Below are positions 16,852 through 24,218 of a stretch of 64,000 nt of DNA, piece by piece (position 1 is the first letter of the stretch; the number at the start of each line of letters is the position of its first letter). The notes beneath the pieces were generated by a model. The model had not been told where the DNA came from, did not search any database, and was given only the letters and a program-made list of their open reading frames with translations. The translations under genes were made by a program, and so were the position numbers. The stretch lies in contig JBBILR010000002.1 of NCBI GenBank assembly GCA_037444825.1, positions 95,076 to 159,075 on the forward strand, given 5' to 3'. The DNA is from JBFLVU01 sp037444825. Lineage in GTDB: Bacteria > Acidobacteriota > UBA4820 > DSQY01.

Positions 16852-17586
16852 TCAAGAGCACTTCTTCTGCGGCCCCTCCGGGCGGCGGAGGAAGCGTCCG
16901 TTCTCGAAGACCAGGTCGTCCTCGAAGCAGTGGGTGGCCGCCTCGTCGGTGGGGATGGCCGTGAGGGCCACCTTCTTGTCGGAGCCCCCGCAGAGGAGGA
17001 TGTACTCCCGCCCGTCGGCGGAGACGCCGTAGCTGTACGGGGCGCCCCAGGGGTCCACGGCGGGGAGCTCGGCGAGGTACGACGGCTCCAGGAGGGGCCG
17101 GAGGGCCTCGGCGTCCACCAGGCTGTAGTAGGAATCGGTGTCGTGGCCGGTGGCCGGGTAGGTCCCATGGTCCTTCGCGTACGCCTCGCAGGCGGTGGCG
17201 AGGGTGTGGATCTCCCCCACGGCCCGCTTCTGCTTGGCCCTCTCCATCGCCGTGAGGAGGTTGGGGATGGCGATGGCGGCCACGATCCCGGCCACGAGGC
17301 AGAAGAGGACCAGCCCCGCCCCCACCAGCCCCAGGACCAGCGCCGTGGGAAAGCCCTTCCGGGAGGGCGCGGGGGCCGCGGAAGGCGGCGCGGCGGGGGC
17401 CGCGGCGGCCCGGGGAGGGGGCGGAGGCGCGGCGGGGGGAGCGGGGGAAGGCGCTTCCGGCCTCGCCGCCGGAGGGGCCTGGGGAGGCGGCGCGGCTTCG
17501 GCCCCCTCCGGCCGGGGAGCGCCACACCGGTCGCAGAACTTCGAGTTCGGCGGATTTTCCTGCCCGCAGGCGCAGACCCAGGCCAT
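16852..17586 (-). CDS. Zinc-ribbon protein fused to a type IV pilin/pseudopilin-like domain
   Basis: A 244-residue protein. Residues 1-25 form a zinc ribbon (CAC near residues 5-7, then FCDRCG). Residues 26-80 are a Pro/Ala linker. About residues 83-130 are a hydrophobic N-helix ending in VAAIAIPNLLTAMERAKQKR, the hallmark of type IV pilins and GspG pseudopilins. The C-terminal part has the pseudopilin-like VDPWGAPYSYGVSADGREY and several Cys. A cytosolic domain this long in front of the pilin helix is atypical, and no normal prepilin cleavage site immediately precedes the helix, so it is probably a type II membrane protein rather than a processed pilin. It has its own promoter and no pilus genes nearby. 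Confidence 0.8.
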   Translation of the reverse strand: MAWVCACGQENPPNSKFCDRCGAPRPEGAEAAPPPQAPPAARPEAPSPAPPAAPPPPPRAAAAPAAPPSAAPAPSRKGFPTALVLGLVGAGLVLFCLVAGIVAAIAIPNLLTAMERAKQKRAVGEIHTLATACEAYAKDHGTYPATGHDTDSYYSLVDAEALRPLLEPSYLAELPAVDPWGAPYSYGVSADGREYILLCGGSDKKVALTAIPTDEAATHCFEDDLVFENGRFLRRPEGPQKKCS

Positions 17587-17610
17587 GGGGTCCTCCTCGA
17601 GATCCCCCCG

Positions 17611-17639
17611 ATTCTAGGTCTCCGCGTGGAGAAAGACAA
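17611..17639 (-). promoter_or_regulatory. Sigma-70 promoter (TTGTCT-N17-TAGAAT) of the zinc-ribbon/pilin gene
   Basis: TTGTCT (17639-17634), a 17-base spacer and TAGAAT (17616-17611) lie on the minus strand about 25 bases before the ATG at 17586. Confidence 0.55.
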
Positions 17640-17785
17640 GGGGGGCTCCCGTCCAGCTCCTTTCTCCTCCGGCGCGGGAGCCCTCCAGGCGCTCTCACGC
17701 GAGGCCCTGGAGAAGAAGCTCACGGCCTATCTCCGCATGGACCTCGGCCCCGGGGGCGAACTCGCGGTGGAGCCGGTAGGAGGCC

Positions 17786-18222
17786 ATGGAGAACGCCGAG
17801 AAGTGCGACGGGAAGCTGGCGCTCCACACCGATGACGGGACGCTCCCGGCCGGAGAGATCTACCGGATCTACAAGGACCTCCAGGAGATCGAGCGCTCCT
17901 TCCGGTCCCTCAAGAGCGTCGTCCGGATCCGTCCCACCTATCACCGGACCGCGCGCGGCGTGAAGGCGCACGCGTTCCTCTGCGTGCTGGCGCTCCTCGT
18001 CGAGCGGGTCATGCGCCTCGAGATCCAGGGGGCGGGGGAGACCCGGTCCCCCCGCGCGGCCCTGGCGGAACTGCGCCGCCCCACCCAGGTCCGCCTCGAC
18101 CTGCCTGCCCGAGACAAGCCGGTCCGCGTTCTGGCCGACCAAACGCCCCTCCAAGGCCGGCTCTTCCAGACCCTGGACGCGGAACCCCCGACCCGAAACC
18201 GCCTCCGCAGGAGGCCGTGTAG
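17786..18222 (+). pseudogene. Transposase remnant, IS1634/IS4-like C-terminal fragment
   Basis: The translated fragment carries KCDGKLALHTDDGTLPAGEI, IYKDLQEIERSFRSLKSVV, RIRPTYHRTARGVKAHAFLC and LALLVERVM. This is the conserved C-terminal DDE region (with the catalytic Glu in IERSFR) of IS1634-type transposases. The N-terminal three quarters are missing. A short piece at about 17700-17780 in another frame (EALEKKLTAYLRMDLG) may be the preceding part after a frameshift. No terminal inverted repeats or target duplication were found, so this is a decayed insertion. The surrounding 17587-17785 and 18223-18330 stretches hold no other gene. Confidence 0.7.
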
Positions 18223-18330
18223 TACGAAAATCCCCCCGCCTCCTTCCCTTCTTCCTTACAGAAATCGGGCGTCAAAGTCGGGGGCCGAGGGCTGCAACCG
18301 CCTCCACCCTGAGGGGCCCGGGCTTGCCGG

Positions 18331-18360
18331 AAAAAAGGGGAGACCCGGAGGGCCTCCCCT
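18331..18360 (-). terminator. Rho-independent terminator of the TPR protein gene
   Basis: On the minus strand the stem GGGGAGGCCC/GGGTCTCCCC (one G-T pair, TCCG loop) is followed directly by TTTTTT, 23 bases past the stop at 18383. Confidence 0.85.
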
Positions 18361-18382
18361 CGAGTTCCGGCGCACCTTTGGG

Positions 18383-19372
18383 TCACTTCTTCTTGGCGAG
18401 GGGCTCGATCTGCTTCAGGAGGTCCTGGACGGCCTTCTTCTTCTCCTCGTTCTTGGAGATCTCCAGGAAGGACTTGAGGACCGGGACGGCCTCGGCGTAG
18501 CGCTTGAGGTTCACCAGGGCGTTGCCCTTGCCGAGCAAAGCCTTCTCCCAGTTGGGGCGGAGCCCCAGGATGCGGTCGTAGGCGGCCAGGGCCCCTTCGT
18601 AGTCCTTCTGCTTCTCGTAGGCGATGGCCATCTGGTCCAGGACGGCGGGGCGGTAGGTCTCGTTCTTGGTGACCTCCAAGTACTTCTGGAGGGCGGGGAT
18701 GGCCTTGGCGTACTGCTCCGCCTTCAGAAGGTTCTGGCCCACGGCCAGGAGGACCTGCTCGTCGTTGGGGTTGAGGGCCGCGGCCTTCTCGAAGTAGGGC
18801 TCCGCCTCGGCGTACTTTCCCTGGTTGAAAAGGAGGATGCCGGCGGCGAAGGCCACGTCCTTGTAGTCGGGGTTCTGCTGGTAGATGGCCTTGTACTGAA
18901 CCAGGGCGTCCTGGGGGCGGTTGTTCTTCTCGTGGAGCTGGGCGATGTTGTAGCGGACCTCGTTGTTGGAGGGGTCCACGTCGACGGCCCGCTGGAAGGC
19001 CTCGGCGGCTTTCGCCTCCTGGCCCATGTAGTAGTAGCAGGTGGCCTCGTAAAGGAGGGTTTGGGTGCCGAAGGGGTTCTGTTCCAAGGCCTTCTCGAAG
19101 GCCTGGATGGCGGCTTGGTAGTTCTTCAGGTTGTAGTGGGCCACCCCCAGGTCGATGTAGAGGCCTTCCGTGACCTGGCCGGCCTCGATGAACTTCTGCG
19201 CCAGCTCCACGGCCTTCTGGTACTCGCCCTGGGTGATGAGGTCTTCGATCTTCACCGATTCTTTGCTCTTTCCCTGGTCCTTGCCTTTGGAGCCTTTGGA
19301 CTGGGCGGCGGCCCCGAGGGCCAGCGAGGCGGCCAGGGCCGCCACGCCCAAGGTCTTGAACATGCGGCGCAT
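18383..19372 (-). CDS. Secreted/periplasmic TPR-repeat protein
   Basis: A 329-residue protein with a signal peptide (FKTLGVAALAASLALGAAAQ), a Lys/Ser-rich linker (SKGSKGKDQGKSKES) and about eight tetratricopeptide repeats filling the rest (for example NYQAAIQAFEKALEQNPFG, GKYAEAEPYFEKAAALNPND). It ends in a Lys-rich tail. The start at 19372 has GGGAGG six bases upstream; the next ATG (19363) is possible. TPRs mediate protein-protein contacts, so a periplasmic scaffolding role is likely but the partner is unknown. It is monocistronic, with its own promoter and terminator. Confidence 0.85.
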   Translation of the reverse strand: MRRMFKTLGVAALAASLALGAAAQSKGSKGKDQGKSKESVKIEDLITQGEYQKAVELAQKFIEAGQVTEGLYIDLGVAHYNLKNYQAAIQAFEKALEQNPFGTQTLLYEATCYYYMGQEAKAAEAFQRAVDVDPSNNEVRYNIAQLHEKNNRPQDALVQYKAIYQQNPDYKDVAFAAGILLFNQGKYAEAEPYFEKAAALNPNDEQVLLAVGQNLLKAEQYAKAIPALQKYLEVTKNETYRPAVLDQMAIAYEKQKDYEGALAAYDRILGLRPNWEKALLGKGNALVNLKRYAEAVPVLKSFLEISKNEEKKKAVQDLLKQIEPLAKKK

Positions 19373-19415
19373 GAGGATCCTCCCTGCCGGCCTTCCCCGG
19401 CCGGCGAAGTTTTTA

Positions 19416-19444
19416 AGGGTATCACCGGAAGCCTCTGAAGTCAA
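19416..19444 (-). promoter_or_regulatory. Promoter of the TPR gene (TTGACT-N17-TACCCT)
   Basis: TTGACT (19444-19439), a 17-base spacer and TACCCT (19421-19416) lie on the minus strand. It is back to back with the plus-strand promoter at 19450. Confidence 0.5.
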
Positions 19445-19449
19445 ACGCC

Positions 19450-19478
19450 TTGGCGGGAACGGAAAGGAACGGTATAGT
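19450..19478 (+). promoter_or_regulatory. Promoter of the HPt-REC-REC-GGDEF gene (TTGGCG-N17-TATAGT)
   Basis: TTGGCG (19450-19455), 17 bases and TATAGT (19473-19478) end 22 bases before the ATG at 19501. Its -35 lies only five bases from the -35 of the divergent TPR promoter, so simultaneous RNA polymerase binding may be excluded. Confidence 0.55.
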
Positions 19479-19500
19479 TTCTCTTGGAAAGGGCGGGTGG

Positions 19501-21123
19501 ATGGCCAAGAACCGGGAAGACCGTTCGGAGTCCTGGCGCCGGTACCTGGAGGACAGCGCGCAGCGCCTGTCGGAGATGGACCGGATCCTCTCGGCGCTGC
19601 AGGGGGACCGTTCCTCCCGGAGGGGCATCGAGGAGATCCAGGCGGCCTTCCACGACTTCGCGGGCTCGGGGGCCCTCTACGCCCTTCCGGAGGTGAGCGC
19701 CCTGGGAGGGGAGGGGGAGTACATCTGCTACGCGGTGTCCCTCTCGGACCGCCCCCCCACCGACGAGGAGCTGGAGCAGATCGCCGGCCTCGTCCGCCGC
19801 CTCCGGGTGATCTTTCAGGGGGTGATGGATACGCAGGCGGCGGCCCCCCCCCGCTTCCCGTCCCGCTCCGTCCCCCTTCTCCTCCTGGTGGCGCCCTCCA
19901 CCCCCGAAAGCGCCGCCCTCGCGGAGTTCCTGGCCAAGCGGGGCCTCCAGGTGGAGCGAGCGGAGAGCGCCGCGGCGGGGGTGGAGGCGGTCCGGGCCTC
20001 GCTGCCGGACATGGCGGCGGTGGCCGTCTCCCTTCCCGACGGGTCGGGGTACGACTTCGTCCGGCGCTTCCGGGAGATCGAGGGGGAGCGGAGCGTTCCG
20101 GTGGTCCTGCTCGGGGCCCCGGAGCTCTTTCACGACAAGGTGGAGGCCATCGCCTGCGGGGCCGACGGCTTTCTGCCCCCTCCCGTGGACCCGGGGAGCC
20201 TCTTCCGCAAGTTCCGCTCCCTGCTGGGGCGGCGGCGCGCCGCGTCGGCGAGGATCCTCGCGGTGGAGGACGATCCCCACCAGGCGGAGTTCTTGGAACG
20301 CACCCTTTCCCAGGGGGGCTACCAGACGCGGGTCCTCACCGACCCCATGGCCTTCGAACGGGAGCTACACGCCTTCCGGCCGGACCTGGTGCTCATGGAC
20401 GTCCTCCTGCCCGGCGTCTCGGGGTACGACCTGGTCCGCTACCTCCGCCAGGAGGAGGGCTTCTCCGCGGTGCCCGTGGTTTTCCTCACCACCGAGGGCC
20501 GCCGCAAGGCCCAGATCAAGGGCGCCGAGGCCGGCGGCGACGACTACCTCATCAAGCCGGTGACGCCGGAGGACCTGTTGGCCACCGTCAAGTCGAGGCT
20601 CATTCGGTACCGCTCCCTGCAGGAGATGATGGACCACGACGAGCTGACGGGCCTGCTCGCCCACACGCCGTTCCTCCAGCAGGCCCGGCTCTGCCTCTCC
20701 CGTTTCAGCCGCCGACAGATCCCCTACGCCATGGTCCTCGTCGAGGTGGATCCGCCCAAGTCGCTCCCCTTCCCCCCGCCCAGGGTCCAGGCGGCCCTTC
20801 TGCAGGGCCTGGCGCGGTACCTCCAGCGAAAAGTCCGCCAGACGGACATCATGGGCCGCTACGGCGAGAACCTTCTGGCCGTGGTCCTCGAGCACCTCAC
20901 CCCCGGCGACGCCGTGAAGCTGCTGGAACGCCTGTTGGGGGAGTACGCGCAGATCGAGTGGCCGGTGGAGGAGCTGAAGCTGCGCACCACCTTCACCGCC
21001 GGGGCCGCCATGGCCCATCCTTCCATGAAGACGCTCAAGGCGTGGCTGGACGCCGCCTCCGCCGCCCTGGCCGCGGCCCGGAAGCAGGGAGGAGGCCGCG
21101 TGGCCCTGGCCCCGCCGCCTTAA
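19501..21123 (+). CDS. HPt - pseudo-receiver - receiver - degenerate GGDEF signalling protein
   Basis: A 540-residue PleD-like protein. Residues 10-110 form a helical HPt-like domain with candidate phospho-His H51 (FHDFAGSGALY). Residues 124-240 are a receiver fold with Ser (S177, SLPDGSGYDF) where the phospho-Asp should be. Residues 250-370 are an intact receiver (VEDD, D300 in LVLMDVLLPG, T330, K352). Residues 378-540 have the diguanylate-cyclase entry motif DELTGLLAHTPFL, but the GGDEF signature is replaced by RYGENL, so catalysis is unlikely and the domain is probably an effector or GTP/partner sensor. The start (MAKNREDRSE) is supported by promoter spacing. Confidence 0.82.
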   Translation: MAKNREDRSESWRRYLEDSAQRLSEMDRILSALQGDRSSRRGIEEIQAAFHDFAGSGALYALPEVSALGGEGEYICYAVSLSDRPPTDEELEQIAGLVRRLRVIFQGVMDTQAAAPPRFPSRSVPLLLLVAPSTPESAALAEFLAKRGLQVERAESAAAGVEAVRASLPDMAAVAVSLPDGSGYDFVRRFREIEGERSVPVVLLGAPELFHDKVEAIACGADGFLPPPVDPGSLFRKFRSLLGRRRAASARILAVEDDPHQAEFLERTLSQGGYQTRVLTDPMAFERELHAFRPDLVLMDVLLPGVSGYDLVRYLRQEEGFSAVPVVFLTTEGRRKAQIKGAEAGGDDYLIKPVTPEDLLATVKSRLIRYRSLQEMMDHDELTGLLAHTPFLQQARLCLSRFSRRQIPYAMVLVEVDPPKSLPFPPPRVQAALLQGLARYLQRKVRQTDIMGRYGENLLAVVLEHLTPGDAVKLLERLLGEYAQIEWPVEELKLRTTFTAGAAMAHPSMKTLKAWLDAASAALAAARKQGGGRVALAPPP

Positions 21124-21126
21124 GGC

Positions 21127-22104
21127 TCAGGGCGGGGCCGGCACCGTCTCCTTCAGGATGCGGAGGAGGTGCCGTTCCACGTGGCCCCAGTCGTCCCGCA
21201 CCCCCCCCTTGAGGCGGAGGTCCAGGTCGTAGAGGGCGCCCAGGGCCCGCCGGAGTCTCTCCTCGGGCCAGCGTTCCAGGTTCTCCAGGAGGCGCCGCAC
21301 CGGGGCGGGGTGGGAGAAGCCCAATTCCCGGGGTTCCACCTCCCGGGGGTGGCGGCCGGCGGCCCTGGCCGAGCGGAGGTAGAGGAGGGACCGGACCTGC
21401 TTGGCCACCATCCCCAGGAAGGCGAGGGGGACCGCGTCGGGGTCGCGCCGGAGTGCCGCCAGCGTGGCGGCGAGGGTCCGGGCGTCGTCCCGGACGAAGG
21501 CGTCCACCGCGTCCCACTGCCGGGGGGTACCCCCCGCCCCCAGGAGGGCGGGAAGGTCCGGGCCGTCCACCACCTTCTCGTCGGCCTTGTACAGGAAGAG
21601 GAGGTCCAGCGCCCGCGCCGCCAAGGCGGGGTCGCCTTGGGACCACTCCTCGAGGCCCTCCAGGGCCTCCGGCGTGAGGCGGAAGCCCTCCCCCCGGGCC
21701 CGGGCCTCGGCGTAGGCCTTCACCGACCGGACCCGAAGGTCCTTGGACGGCACCTTGGAGAGGATGCTCCTCCAGGCGCCCGAGGGTCTGGAAAGGTCCG
21801 CCGCGACCTCGATGAGGAGGGCCGATGAGGGGGACGGCCGTTCCAGGTAGGCGTCCAGGGCCGCCAGCAGGTCGGCTGCCGCCCCCTCGGCGTGGCGGAG
21901 GCGCACCGGTTGGACCTCACGGAACATGGGGACGGAGCGGAGCTCGCGGAGAAGGTCGGCGGCGGTGGTGTCGGGGCCGCTGAGGCTCACCACCCCTTCT
22001 TCGCCGCCCCAGGCGCGGCACCAGGCCGCGGCGTCCCGTTCGGTCATGCGGGGGTCGGTGGCCCAGAGGAGCCAGTTCCGCGGCCACTCGCCTCGTTCCG
22101 CCAT
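21127..22104 (-). CDS. holA: DNA polymerase III delta subunit (clamp-loader)
   Basis: A 325-residue divergent HolA. The C-terminal half has the typical delta-subunit arrangement: a central helical segment (RQWDAVDAFVRDDARTL), LAFLGMVAKQVRSLLYLRSA with the basic helix, and the final DLDLRLKGG motif. The N-terminal part is a shortened RecA-like module (ADLLRELRSVPMFREVQPVR). Delta opens the beta clamp within the DnaX complex. It follows the peptide-transporter permease gene by 17 bases on the same strand, an unusual partner for holA. The call rests on the C-terminal half; the N-terminal half is weakly conserved. Confidence 0.75.
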   Translation of the reverse strand: MAERGEWPRNWLLWATDPRMTERDAAAWCRAWGGEEGVVSLSGPDTTAADLLRELRSVPMFREVQPVRLRHAEGAAADLLAALDAYLERPSPSSALLIEVAADLSRPSGAWRSILSKVPSKDLRVRSVKAYAEARARGEGFRLTPEALEGLEEWSQGDPALAARALDLLFLYKADEKVVDGPDLPALLGAGGTPRQWDAVDAFVRDDARTLAATLAALRRDPDAVPLAFLGMVAKQVRSLLYLRSARAAGRHPREVEPRELGFSHPAPVRRLLENLERWPEERLRRALGALYDLDLRLKGGVRDDWGHVERHLLRILKETVPAPP

Positions 22105-22121
22105 CTCCTTCTCCCCCGCGG

Positions 22122-23183
22122 CTAGGCCGAGGCCGGGTTCTGAAGACCGGCGCGCCCCTCCAGCGCCTCGCCGAGCCGATTGTACGCCATTACCGTGAGA
22201 AACAGGGCGGCGCCGGGGAAGAGGCCCAGCCACCAGTCGCTCCAGTGGCGCACCACCAGGCTCATGACGTTTCCCCAGGAGGGTTCGGGGGGCTGGATGC
22301 CCACCCCCAGGAAGGAGAGGGCCGCCTCGGAAAGGACCGCCCCGGCGGCGCCGAAGGCGGCGTTCACCGCCAGGGGGCCCGAGGCGTTGGGAAGGATGTG
22401 GCGCAGGGCCTGCCGAAAGGGGCCCGCCCCCAGGCTTCGGGCCGCCTCCACGTAGGGGGCGGACTTCAGGCGGAGGAACTCCGCCCGGGCGAAGCGGGCC
22501 AGGGGGGCCCAGGAGGTGAGGCCGATGACGAGGATCACGCTCCAGAGGTTGAGGTAGCGGGGGTCGGTGACGGCGGTAACCGTCAGGATGAAGAAGAAGG
22601 TGGGGAAGCAGAGCATGACCTCGATGGCGGGGGAGACGAAAAAGCGGTCCACGGCCCCCCCGGCAAAGCCCCCCAGGGCCCCCAGGGAAACGCCCACCAG
22701 CAGGGCCAGGAGCATGGAGAGAACCCCCGTGAGGAGGGTGACCTGGGTGCCGTGGACGAGCCGGGCCGCCACGTCCCGCCCCACGTCGTCGCACCCCAGG
22801 AGGTGTTCCCGGCCCGGCGGCTCGTGGATCCGGTCCAGGCTCGTCTCGTAGGGGGAGTAGGGGATGAGGGGCAGGAGGACCCAGCGGGCCCGCTTCCGCC
22901 CCTCGCCTTCGGGCCCGAACCACCTCGGGTCGCGCTCCAGCGCCAGGGCCGCCTCGTCGGGGCGGAGGAGGAGGCCGAGGGGAAAGAGGTCCCGGAAGGC
23001 CGGGAAACGGAGGCGGCCGTCCAGGTGCACCGCCAGGGGCTTGTTGTTGGCCAGGAGGGGCGCCAGGAGGGAGACGGCGGCCAGCAGGCCGAGGAAGGCC
23101 GCCGGGAAGAACAGGCCGGGGGGGAGGAGCCTCCGCTGCGGAAGGGGGAAAAGGCGCCGGAGGGGGGAAAGAGGGAACCTCAC
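22122..23183 (-). CDS. ABC transporter permease, DppC/OppC type
   Basis: A 353-residue inner-membrane permease. A first transmembrane helix (FFPAAFLGLLAAVSLLAPLL) is followed by an extended periplasmic segment with HLLGCDDVGRDVAARLVHG, the typical H-x-L-G-T/C-D-x-x-G-R-D entry motif of OppC. Four to five helices follow, with the EAA loop EAARSLGAGPFRQALRHILPN. It pairs with the OppB-like protein upstream. GTG 23183 (GGAG eight bases upstream) is preferred; GTG 23192, overlapping the previous stop, is an alternative. No ATP-binding subunit is encoded in the window, so the ATPases must lie elsewhere. Confidence 0.88.
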   Translation of the reverse strand: MRFPLSPLRRLFPLPQRRLLPPGLFFPAAFLGLLAAVSLLAPLLANNKPLAVHLDGRLRFPAFRDLFPLGLLLRPDEAALALERDPRWFGPEGEGRKRARWVLLPLIPYSPYETSLDRIHEPPGREHLLGCDDVGRDVAARLVHGTQVTLLTGVLSMLLALLVGVSLGALGGFAGGAVDRFFVSPAIEVMLCFPTFFFILTVTAVTDPRYLNLWSVILVIGLTSWAPLARFARAEFLRLKSAPYVEAARSLGAGPFRQALRHILPNASGPLAVNAAFGAAGAVLSEAALSFLGVGIQPPEPSWGNVMSLVVRHWSDWWLGLFPGAALFLTVMAYNRLGEALEGRAGLQNPASA

Positions 23184-23188
23184 GACCT

Positions 23189-24205
23189 TCACTCCAGCCG
23201 GACGCGGGGGTCCGCCGCCCCGTACCAGAGGTCCGCCAGCAAGGTGCTTCCCATGACCACCACCGCCCCCAGGACCGACTCGGCCAGGATCACCGGGTAG
23301 TCCCGCGTGTAGACCGCCTTCATGAAGAGCTGGCCCATCCCCGGCCACGCGAAGAGGCTTTCCACGATCACCGAGCCGGAGACCAGGCCCGGAAGCAGAA
23401 GACCCAGGAGGGTCACCATGGGCAGGAGGGCGTTCCTGGCCGCGTGGCCCCACAGGACCCGGCCCTCGGAGAGGCCTCTCGCCCGCGCGGCCCGCACGAA
23501 GTCGCTCCCCAGGCTTTCCAGGAGCGCCCGGCGGGTGAAACGGGCCACGAAGGCCATCCCCCCGTAGGCCAGGCAGAGGGCCGGAAGGGCCGCGTGGCGA
23601 AGGACGTCCGCCGCCCTCTCCCAGAAGCCGAGGGAGGCGAAGGCCTCCGAGCGCATGCCGATGAAGGGCAGGAGCCGGAAGCGGACCCCCACCACCAGGA
23701 TGAGGAGCACCGCCACCCAGAAGTTGGGGAGGGAGTAGAGGACGTAGAGGAGGCCGGAGACCAGCCGGTCGGCGGCTCCGCCGGGCCGGCGCGCGGCCGC
23801 GAACCCCGCGGGGAGGGCCACCGCCAGCATCAGGAGGGTGGCCAGGGCGTTGAGCAGGAGCGTGGCCCCCAGGGGGCTGGAGAGGAATCCCCCCCCGGGG
23901 AAGGCCTCGCCGAAGAGGACCTCGCTCACCGGCCGGCGCTGGCTGTAGGAGACCCCCAGGGACCCGGAGGCCAGCGTGGCGAGCCATTTGCCGTACTGGA
24001 CGTACCAGGGCCGGTCCAGGCCGTACCGGTGGAGGAGGTCTTGGTGGTCGGCGGGGTTCATCTGGCGCACCGCGCCCTCCCCGGCGCTCCTCGAGGCGGA
24101 GAAGGGGTTCCCCGGCGCCAGCTTCACCGCCGCGAAGACCACGGCGGTGATGAGGAAAAAGGTGGGAACCATGAGCAGGAGGCGGCGGAGGGCGTAGGTT
24201 CCCAC
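23189..24205 (-). CDS. ABC transporter permease, DppB/OppB type
   Basis: A 338-residue permease with six predicted helices. The N-terminus YALRRLLLMVPTFFLITAVVF and the long loop YGLDRPWYVQYGKWL are typical of DppB/OppB. The EAA-type loop is RAARARGLSEGRVLWGHAARN, and the final part contains VESLFAWPGMGQLF. It forms the channel with the OppC-like protein for oligopeptide or related solute import. It lies 13 bases after the binding-protein gene. Confidence 0.9.
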   Translation of the reverse strand: MGTYALRRLLLMVPTFFLITAVVFAAVKLAPGNPFSASRSAGEGAVRQMNPADHQDLLHRYGLDRPWYVQYGKWLATLASGSLGVSYSQRRPVSEVLFGEAFPGGGFLSSPLGATLLLNALATLLMLAVALPAGFAAARRPGGAADRLVSGLLYVLYSLPNFWVAVLLILVVGVRFRLLPFIGMRSEAFASLGFWERAADVLRHAALPALCLAYGGMAFVARFTRRALLESLGSDFVRAARARGLSEGRVLWGHAARNALLPMVTLLGLLLPGLVSGSVIVESLFAWPGMGQLFMKAVYTRDYPVILAESVLGAVVVMGSTLLADLWYGAADPRVRLE

Positions 24206-24218
24206 GTGCGATCCTTCC

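Noticed and set aside
13603..17835. 1,410-codon plus-strand open frame
   Set aside because: It runs antisense through lptE and leuS, both certain genes. It reflects GC-bias absence of stops.
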